This document shows, one piece after another, positions 36,194 through 42,821 of a stretch of DNA of 42,821 bases. This DNA comes from Bacteroidales bacterium (lineage in GTDB: Bacteria > Bacteroidota > Bacteroidia > Bacteroidales > UBA3824). How positions within the stretch are numbered: the stretch's first letter is position 1; the number at the start of each line of letters is the position of its first letter. The notes under the pieces were generated by a model. That model was not told where the DNA came from and made no database searches. It worked only from the letters and a program-made list of their open reading frames with translations. Location: positions 1-42,821 of the forward strand of contig JAGCYI010000165.1 of NCBI GenBank assembly GCA_017960885.1. Reading direction: 5' to 3'. Position numbers and translations under genes: made by a program.

Positions 36194-38386
36194 ATGGCAA
36201 AAAGAACAGACGATTTAGCAGAATATCTGCACAAGTTTTTCGGCTTCGACCGATTCAAAGGCGAACAAGAAGTTGTAGTAAAAAATGTGCTTGCAGGCAA
36301 CGACACCTTTGTGCTTATGCCCACAGGCGGCGGCAAGTCGCTATGCTACCAACTGCCCTCGCTCATGCTCGAAGGTACGGCGATTGTGATTTCGCCCCTC
36401 ATTGCCTTGATGAAAAATCAGGTAGACTCGATGCGTAGCATCAGCACCAACGAAAGCATAGCACACTTTCTCAATAGTTCGCTTTCAAAGCAGCAGATTG
36501 CACAGGTTAAGGCCGATATTCTTGAAGGCAAAACCAAACTGCTATACGTAGCACCCGAAAGCCTCACCAAGGAGGAAAATATCGAATTTCTACGTGGAGT
36601 TAAAATATCGTTCTACGCCATCGACGAGGCTCACTGTATTTCTGAATGGGGACACGATTTCCGTCCGGAATACCGCCGCATACGTCCCATCATCGAGGAG
36701 ATCGGACGAAGCCCGATTATCGCTCTCACTGCCACTGCCACTCCAAAGGTGCAGCACGATATTCAAAAAAACCTTGGAATCCTCGACGCCAACGTGTTTA
36801 AATCTTCGTTTTTCCGCGCCAACCTCTACTACGAAGTGCGCCCGAAAATCGACATCGACCGTCAGATTATCAAATTTATCAAAAACAATAAAGGCAAAAG
36901 CGGTATCATCTACTGCCTCAGCCGCAAAAAAGTAGAAGAACTTGCTCAAACGCTGTGCGTTAACGACATCAAAGCCCTACCCTATCACGCAGGTATGGAC
37001 TCTGCCACACGTAGTGCCAACCAAGACAAGTTCCTTATGGAAGAGGCCGACGTAATTGTGGCTACAATAGCCTTTGGCATGGGTATCGACAAGCCCGACG
37101 TTCGTTTCGTTATCCATTACGATATGCCAAAAAGTCTCGAAGGCTACTATCAAGAGACAGGTCGTGCAGGACGCGACGGTGGCGAAGGTCAGTGTATTGC
37201 ATTCTACTCGTTTAAGGATATTCAAAAATTAGAGAAGTTTATGCAAGGCAAACCGCTGAGCGAACAAGAAATTGGACGTCAGTTGCTTGCCGAAACTGTG
37301 GCATACGCCGAAACATCTATGTGCCGCAGCAAAATGCTGCTCAACTATTTTGGCGAAATTCTTCCCGAACCCTGCGGCAACTGCGACAACTGCCGTCACC
37401 CGCAAAAAACTTTCGAAGGCAAAGAGTCTATTCTATTGGCTCTCAAAGTTATACTCACAATAAAAGAAAAATTCAAAACCGAACACGTGGCAAAAGTGCT
37501 TGCTGGTGTTGCCGATTCGCAGGTTAAAACCTACAAACACCACAAGTTGCAGTGCTTTGGCTGCGGCGAAGACCTCGGCGACGAAAACTATTGGAACGCC
37601 GTGCTCCGTCAGTCGCTCGTGTACGGTTTCTTACAGAAAGATATTGAAAACTACGGACTTCTGAAACTTACCGCCAAAGGTCACGAGTTCTTAAAGAGTC
37701 CGTTCGACATAAAACTCGTACGCAATCACGACTACGAAAACGAAGACGAAGATCCCGACGACAACGCACCCCGCGGCATGAACGGCGGAGCATCCGACCC
37801 CGAACTTTTCAAACTGTTGAAAGACCTCCGCAAAAAGGTGTCGAAACAGAAAGGCGTACCACCGTTTGTTATCTTCCAAGATTCGTCGCTCGAAGATATG
37901 GCGGTGCAATATCCTATCACATTAGAAGAACTCACCCAAATAGTGGGCGTAGGATACGGCAAAGCACAGAAATTCGGCAAAGAGTTTGTGGAATTAATCA
38001 AGAGATACGTTCAGGAAAAAGAGATTGAGCGTCCCCAAGATATGGTGGTTAAGTCGGTGGTTTCAAAGTCGGGACTCAAAGTATACATCATCCAGAGTAT
38101 CGACCGCCAAATCGACCTCGAAGACATCTGCGAGGCCAAACAGTTGGAAATGGACGAACTGCTCGGCGAAATTGAGTCGATCATGAACTCCGGCACCAAA
38201 CTCAACCTCAACTACTACGTAGACCGCATCATCGACGAGGAACGTCAACAAGAGGTTTACGACTATTTCGACCACGCCGAAACCGAATCAATCGACGAGG
38301 CGCTCAAAGCACTTGGCGAAGACGAATACAGCGAGGAAGAACTTAGATTAATGCGTATAATGTACATCTCAGAAAAAGGACACTAA
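36194..38386 (+). CDS. recQ: ATP-dependent DNA helicase RecQ
   Basis: The 730-residue product is a typical SF2 RecQ helicase. The Walker A MPTGGGKS is at 42-49 and DEAH at 144-147. The second RecA domain carries ATIAFGMGIDKPDVRFVIHYDMP and motif VI YYQETGRAGRDGG. A zinc-binding four-cysteine element follows (MCRSKMLLNYFGE ... CGNCDNC), then a winged-helix region and an HRDC domain (about 530-610, PPFVIFQDSSLEDMA). A C-terminal helical extension (IDLEDICEAKQLEMDELL) resembles the HTH_40 extension common in Bacteroidota RecQ. It unwinds DNA 3' to 5' in recombination and fork repair. It starts a tight three-gene cluster, with only 19 bases to the giant RecQ-like helicase gene. Confidence 0.93.
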   Translation: MAKRTDDLAEYLHKFFGFDRFKGEQEVVVKNVLAGNDTFVLMPTGGGKSLCYQLPSLMLEGTAIVISPLIALMKNQVDSMRSISTNESIAHFLNSSLSKQQIAQVKADILEGKTKLLYVAPESLTKEENIEFLRGVKISFYAIDEAHCISEWGHDFRPEYRRIRPIIEEIGRSPIIALTATATPKVQHDIQKNLGILDANVFKSSFFRANLYYEVRPKIDIDRQIIKFIKNNKGKSGIIYCLSRKKVEELAQTLCVNDIKALPYHAGMDSATRSANQDKFLMEEADVIVATIAFGMGIDKPDVRFVIHYDMPKSLEGYYQETGRAGRDGGEGQCIAFYSFKDIQKLEKFMQGKPLSEQEIGRQLLAETVAYAETSMCRSKMLLNYFGEILPEPCGNCDNCRHPQKTFEGKESILLALKVILTIKEKFKTEHVAKVLAGVADSQVKTYKHHKLQCFGCGEDLGDENYWNAVLRQSLVYGFLQKDIENYGLLKLTAKGHEFLKSPFDIKLVRNHDYENEDEDPDDNAPRGMNGGASDPELFKLLKDLRKKVSKQKGVPPFVIFQDSSLEDMAVQYPITLEELTQIVGVGYGKAQKFGKEFVELIKRYVQEKEIERPQDMVVKSVVSKSGLKVYIIQSIDRQIDLEDICEAKQLEMDELLGEIESIMNSGTKLNLNYYVDRIIDEERQQEVYDYFDHAETESIDEALKALGEDEYSEEELRLMRIMYISEKGH

Positions 38387-38405
38387 AAATATAACAGATA
38401 CAGCA

Positions 38406-41400
38406 ATGGAACAACTTAAAGCAGGATACTTTACCAACGGCATCAACTCGCTTAAAACCAACGAGGCTGTCTCCGCAAAAGTGGACGCCCTTACCAAAGG
38501 ACTGTGCTACTTTGATTTAGAGAGCAGTTTCGGAATCACAAAGGTTCCGGTAGACCCCGCCATCGCTGTAATATATAATATGGTGTCGCGTGGTACGCCC
38601 GCTTACGCGTCGCAGTTTATGGAGGGAATACTCTCCACCACCATTGGCAAGACCCTCAAACGTATCGACTCCGACGGCAACATCACCCACGAAATTCAAA
38701 AAGACGAAGTTAAAGACGCGGTTTTCAAGGCGTTGCACATTATCGACCCGCGTATCACCGATTCTATTCCGCTACATGGCGAAGATAAAGACGTACTACG
38801 TAACGACTTCATCTACAATACGGCTAAAACCCTGTGCGGCAATTATATAACTCAGATTGTAGAAAAAGGACGCTCGTTTGAGAATATGTTTAAATTCAGC
38901 AGCCACAACCGCCGCCTGATGCAAACCCTCAAAAACGACCCCGCCTACGAATTTCTCAACGAAACTGCCGACCTGAGTTTCTCCGCACCATACGCCGACA
39001 ATTCAAACGAGTGCATCGTGTTTAATTTCGATGCCTCCACCGACAATGTCGACCACACCAACTATCTGGCAGAGGAAAAAATTACCGAAATACTAAAAAA
39101 CATCAACACCGACGGCCGTTTAATATTCAAACGCGACGAAAACGCCGATTGCAACGCAGCCGCCAAAGAACATCTTTCGGTATTTATTCAAAACAGTTAT
39201 TTCGATATTCTCCGTCAAAATTACGAAACTCCGCTCTACAAAACCGAAGACGGTATCGAGGCTTTGCAAATTGCACTCACACCGCCCGCCGCAGCCCGTA
39301 TCCAAAAAACCGTGCTCGAAGCCATCAACGCCGGAGCGCTTAGTCTCGACGCTAAATCGTGGAATATCTGCGTAATAGAGCGCGACGTGCCCTGCGCATT
39401 TATCGCTTTTGAGGATTTGCGCCAGCATTTCAACAACCTCTTCGCTCTCGAAAACAACGGTCGTAAGTTCCCCACTGTAAAACTCAGCATATTCTACACA
39501 CCAGAATTTGCCGAAACATCGCAGACTCTCTTGTACCAAGGTCAGCGCGACGAGATTTCTGAGTTCGACCCCACAGTGCAATACGATATGCTTATCGATG
39601 TGGCTATGTTGCAGCGTTTTGGAGATGAAGTTATCAAACCCGAAACAGCCGCCAAGCATTACGCCATTATCCGCTCCGCAAAATATCCCACTGCCGACAC
39701 TAAATTGCTGTTCGACAGTTCGATACTCTACAACGTCAACATGCAGAAAGTGGACGCCGACACATCCGACGACCCCGACGAAAGCGAGGACGGCGAAAAC
39801 TACGACGAACAGGAAGACGCTCTGCGTTTCTTCCTCAAAAACATATTCCTCAAAAAGGATTTCACGCCCGTGCAGATTGACTCTATCAGTCAGTTGCTCA
39901 ACGGCAAAAACATTCTCCACGTGTCGCCTCCCGGTAGCGGCAAAACTCTCATCGCCCTGTTTTCGGCATTTATGAAACCGGGTTACAGCATTTTCCTCCC
40001 GCCCACAATCGCAGTGATGAAAATGCAGTTTGCTATGCTGCGCTCGTGCAATATCGACATAGATTTTTACATCAACCCAACACTCCAAAACACCTACGAC
40101 CGCACACTCGCTGTGCAATCGGTTACCAACGGAGAGTCTATTATGACGTTTATTTCGCCGTCGCTAATGCACGACCCCTATATGAGAAACGTCTTCAAGC
40201 GAATCGACTCAAACAACATTCCGCTCTACTTCATCTTTGTAGACGAAGCGCAGTTGATTTCTACTCAGACACCAGAGTTCCGTCCTTATTATCAGGATAT
40301 TAAGAATACAATTGCCCGCAATTTCAAATTTGAGAACATCTGTCAGGTGCGTATCGGAGCGTTTACTTCGAGCCAAGAATACAACGTAAAAAACGAAATT
40401 GTAGAAAAACTAGGCACGGATGTAACCCTCGCTTACAGCCAAAAACTGTCGGAGATGCCCAAAATCACCGTCCACGAAATATCCGACGACACACCTTCGG
40501 GCAACGGTGCCGACCAATATTACCGAAAAATAAAACAAAAACTTGCCGAAAAACTTATTTCATCAAATAAAAACGGCTCTACAATAGTGTACGGAGCACA
40601 AATACCGTTAGACCAAACCGACGACGACACCAGCACAATTTTCTACCACGGCGACACCGACGAAAAAACCGCTCCCGTAACCAATTCGGCAGCAGTAGAT
40701 AGCAGCAAATCGTGCAAACAATTCTGCAACTCGCAAAAAGGCGTAATGGCAGCGGTACGTTCGGCTGGTATTGGTATTCACGCTCAAAACCTCACCAACG
40801 CAATACATTTTGAGCCGCCCTATTCGCTCGACGAGTTTTACCGCATGAATGGCCGTGCCAAACGTGGCATGGTAAAGAAAGCCGACGTAATGCTCAACAC
40901 CATTCAAAAAGAGTTTGCCGGCACCGAATCGGTACGCGACGAAAAAGGCAACATCAAAACCGTTGAAAACATCATCGACACCAACTACGACGCATCGTAC
41001 AACCTCCAACGCCTTGCAAAACTCTATCCGGGTGAGGACAAAGAGAAAGACGTAATGCACGAGATACTCAACGGCATAATGCAGCCACAGAAATCGGGCA
41101 GAGAAAACATTGTAGAGGCTGTTTACAACGAGTTCGGAATCGAAATCGAAACCGAAACCGAACCTATGTCAGAGCCTTACCAACTATACATCTACACCAA
41201 CAACCGCGAAAAGAGTCTCGGCTATATCAACTTCAAAACCAACGAGTTGGTAATGCCAGAATCTACATACGACGCACCTTTGGCAGAACGCATACAGTCG
41301 TACATATCTGACATCATCACAGGCAACACCGACAATCCGCTCGATTATCTCGCCGTGATGGAAGATATTCAAGAGGCAGAAGAGTGCGACGGAGTGCAAA

Positions 41401-42491
41401 CCATTGCCGACACGCTCAAAACAGGCGACACCGGAAGCCTCACTATTCCGTTTTTCAATAGCGCATTTAAAGAGGCCGCCGACATACTCAACACCAAAAT
41501 CGACAACAGCATACCTGCACGTACCCTGTTGAGAATTTATAGTCAGACATCTTCACTCGATGAATTTGAAAAACTTGTGGCAAGCGAATACGAAGTTAAT
41601 CCCAAGACATTGGATGACAAGTCGAAAATCAAATTCGCCGCACTCTACCGCAAATTCCGCAACAAACGCGACACCATGCGGGCTGTCACACTCCTGAAAG
41701 AGATCGACCTTATCGACGACTACCTTGTAAATCCAGCATCGGGCGATATTGTAGTAACTATCACTAAGCATGACGTCGATTTCTATAAGATGAAACTTCT
41801 GCCTGTGCTGTCGCGAAACCTCACCCGCGATAAGGCGCTCAACTATATCGGCTCTATCGAAAACGAGAAATACCTTGTGATAGAGAAATACACCGACGTG
41901 CTTATCGCATTCTTTTACAACGAGATATACCCGCTCTACCAAAAGATGATACTCGACTGCAACACATTCTTCAAAACCATTTTGGAAAAACAGAAGAGCA
42001 GTTCGATAACACAGGATATGATTGCCGCCAACCTCAACAACTACTTTGTATCGCGCTACAACTGCAAGTTTGTGTACAGCAACATATCCGAAAACATCCA
42101 GAATATCAACAATGTGCTTGAAATTCTCGAACAGACGGGAAGCAACATCAGCGAAATGCAGCACCTGCAAGAATCGCTCTCGCAGTCGAAACCCGAAAAT
42201 CGCACACCTGCAAACAAAATTATCTGCGGCTACTGCGAACTCTTTACCGCCAAACCCGACGATGCAGTGGAGCGTTTCAACGCCTACGAACTTATCTGTG
42301 AGGGACTTAACGAATACCGTTTTAATCCCGAAAACACTGTGGATAAATTTGAAACCGACACCGACGCAGTTACAGAACGCATAACCGCCGAAAACTTCGA
42401 CCTCAAAGACGAGATGGAAACCGTGATGAAATTGAAACTGCAAACCCAATGGCTAAAACGGTTCAACTCACAAATACTTAAAATATCGTAA
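38406..42491 (+). CDS. Giant divergent RecQ-like SF2 helicase of unknown function (1361 residues)
   Basis: The core at about 485-830 aligns by eye with RecQ. FTPVQ (486-490) matches the RecQ entry motif, SPPGSGKT (507-514) is Walker A, and FVDEAQ (611-616) is Walker B with DEAQ instead of DEAH. TIFYHGDTD (about 744) corresponds to RecQ PYHAGMD. AAVRSAGIGIHAQNLTNAIHF is motif V and FYRMNGRAKRG (811-821) is motif VI. An acidic linker (about 450-470) precedes the core. The N-terminal ~450 residues and the C-terminal ~530 residues match no domain I recognise. No zinc-binding cysteine cluster or HRDC domain follows, unlike recQ next door. It is likely a nucleic-acid translocase, possibly in defence or genome maintenance. 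The partner is probably the coiled-coil protein encoded 24 bases downstream. Confidence 0.7.
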   Translation: MEQLKAGYFTNGINSLKTNEAVSAKVDALTKGLCYFDLESSFGITKVPVDPAIAVIYNMVSRGTPAYASQFMEGILSTTIGKTLKRIDSDGNITHEIQKDEVKDAVFKALHIIDPRITDSIPLHGEDKDVLRNDFIYNTAKTLCGNYITQIVEKGRSFENMFKFSSHNRRLMQTLKNDPAYEFLNETADLSFSAPYADNSNECIVFNFDASTDNVDHTNYLAEEKITEILKNINTDGRLIFKRDENADCNAAAKEHLSVFIQNSYFDILRQNYETPLYKTEDGIEALQIALTPPAAARIQKTVLEAINAGALSLDAKSWNICVIERDVPCAFIAFEDLRQHFNNLFALENNGRKFPTVKLSIFYTPEFAETSQTLLYQGQRDEISEFDPTVQYDMLIDVAMLQRFGDEVIKPETAAKHYAIIRSAKYPTADTKLLFDSSILYNVNMQKVDADTSDDPDESEDGENYDEQEDALRFFLKNIFLKKDFTPVQIDSISQLLNGKNILHVSPPGSGKTLIALFSAFMKPGYSIFLPPTIAVMKMQFAMLRSCNIDIDFYINPTLQNTYDRTLAVQSVTNGESIMTFISPSLMHDPYMRNVFKRIDSNNIPLYFIFVDEAQLISTQTPEFRPYYQDIKNTIARNFKFENICQVRIGAFTSSQEYNVKNEIVEKLGTDVTLAYSQKLSEMPKITVHEISDDTPSGNGADQYYRKIKQKLAEKLISSNKNGSTIVYGAQIPLDQTDDDTSTIFYHGDTDEKTAPVTNSAAVDSSKSCKQFCNSQKGVMAAVRSAGIGIHAQNLTNAIHFEPPYSLDEFYRMNGRAKRGMVKKADVMLNTIQKEFAGTESVRDEKGNIKTVENIIDTNYDASYNLQRLAKLYPGEDKEKDVMHEILNGIMQPQKSGRENIVEAVYNEFGIEIETETEPMSEPYQLYIYTNNREKSLGYINFKTNELVMPESTYDAPLAERIQSYISDIITGNTDNPLDYLAVMEDIQEAEECDGVQTIADTLKTGDTGSLTIPFFNSAFKEAADILNTKIDNSIPARTLLRIYSQTSSLDEFEKLVASEYEVNPKTLDDKSKIKFAALYRKFRNKRDTMRAVTLLKEIDLIDDYLVNPASGDIVVTITKHDVDFYKMKLLPVLSRNLTRDKALNYIGSIENEKYLVIEKYTDVLIAFFYNEIYPLYQKMILDCNTFFKTILEKQKSSSITQDMIAANLNNYFVSRYNCKFVYSNISENIQNINNVLEILEQTGSNISEMQHLQESLSQSKPENRTPANKIICGYCELFTAKPDDAVERFNAYELICEGLNEYRFNPENTVDKFETDTDAVTERITAENFDLKDEMETVMKLKLQTQWLKRFNSQILKIS

Positions 42492-42515
42492 TTTAGAAAA
42501 AAAACTGTACCATAT

Positions 42516-42821
42516 ATGAAAGAACTGATCAACAACGAATTAGCACAACTGCAAAAAGACCTTGAAAACTTGCAGTCGGCTGCAAAACAAATATCTAACG
42601 CCGGAGAGGCCTCGGCAAACGTGATTGAGGAGGCGAAAAATATCCAAAACGATTTTTCAAAAAACCTTGAAAAACTCACAACCCTCTACACGCAGTATTT
42701 AGACCAAGCCGACAAGTCGTCGAACGAGCGCAACACCGAGATTATCAACCACTTTAAAAAGACAATTTCGGAGCAGACCGTTATTCTCGACAAATACGGC
42801 GCACTTGTGAGCACCATCAAC
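42516..42821 (+). CDS. Coiled-coil protein, 3' end outside window
   Basis: An ATG at 42516 opens a frame that stays open to the window edge, giving 102 residues so far. It is rich in Lys, Glu, Asn and Gln, with heptad-like hydrophobic spacing and no signal peptide (MKELINNELAQLQKDLENLQ). It looks like the N-terminal part of a long coiled coil, cytoplasmic. The gene begins 24 bases after the giant helicase, which suggests cotranscription and a partnership, perhaps as a structural or regulatory subunit. The family is not recognised, and the missing C-terminus could hold the diagnostic domain. Confidence 0.6.
   Translation, partial: MKELINNELAQLQKDLENLQSAAKQISNAGEASANVIEEAKNIQNDFSKNLEKLTTLYTQYLDQADKSSNERNTEIINHFKKTISEQTVILDKYGALVSTIN

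Noticed and set aside
36121..36438. Small reading frame overlapping the start of recQ
   Set aside because: It overlaps recQ in another frame for most of its length and encodes an Arg/His-rich shadow sequence.
39120..40118. Long antisense reading frame (332 codons) within the giant helicase gene
   Set aside because: It lies wholly opposite a clearly coding frame with helicase motifs, its translation is rich in Cys, Val and His as shadow frames are, and it has no recognisable domain.
41553..42449. Antisense reading frame of 298 codons in the 3' part of the giant helicase gene
   Set aside because: It sits opposite the continuous helicase frame and has a shadow-type composition without motifs.

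Overview
The window looks like a chromosomal stretch from a member of the Bacteroidota, most likely the order Bacteroidales. The signs are promoters of the TAnnTTTG (-7) / TTTG (-33) type, A-rich translation starts, T9SS-like C-terminal tails on secreted leucine-rich-repeat proteins, a carboxypeptidase-regulatory/plug/beta-barrel outer-membrane protein, a LytTR response regulator and SpoIIE-type phosphatases on TPR and CHASE4 scaffolds. No rRNA, tRNA, insertion sequence, integrase, CRISPR array or phage gene was seen. The window opens inside a nucleotidyltransferase and ends inside a coiled-coil gene.

Layout. 1-3.7 kb: partial sugar nucleotidyltransferase (minus), then a POT/PTR peptide transporter and a membrane metallophosphoesterase (plus, probable operon). 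3.9-8.1 kb: a secreted BspA-like protein and a CHASE4-HAMP-SpoIIE phosphatase (plus). 8.1-10.6 kb: a SPOR-domain envelope protein and O-acetylhomoserine sulfhydrylase (minus). 10.7-15.3 kb (plus): a SUMF1-like secreted protein, a tandem thioredoxin-fold protein translationally coupled to rlmN, and a His-rich Cu/Zn-type permease behind a Fur-like palindrome. 15.3-20.3 kb (minus): a Cache chemoreceptor, a lipoprotein aminopeptidase and a DUF285/BspA-like protein. 20.5-22.3 kb (plus): a membrane-bound MutS-like ATPase. 22.4-33.6 kb (minus): an outer-membrane beta-barrel protein, two tandem ankyrin/beta-barrel paralogues, a nitrilase-family amidase, a Pif1-like helicase, PhoH and a LytTR regulator. 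33.7-42.8 kb (plus): a TPR-SpoIIE phosphatase, then recQ, a 1361-residue RecQ-like helicase and the start of a coiled-coil gene.

How it fits together. Much of the window is ordinary envelope, signalling and housekeeping content. The most unusual unit is the right-end cluster recQ / giant divergent RecQ-like helicase / coiled-coil protein. It has gaps of about 20 bases, all one strand, and looks like a candidate uncharacterised nucleic-acid-processing or defence module. Other unusual items are the ankyrin-to-barrel proteins, the thioredoxin tandem with one dead active site, the membrane MutS, and a divergent promoter pair whose two -33 boxes abut in one palindrome.

Motifs and family names were assigned by eye from the translated sequence. 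No database search was run.
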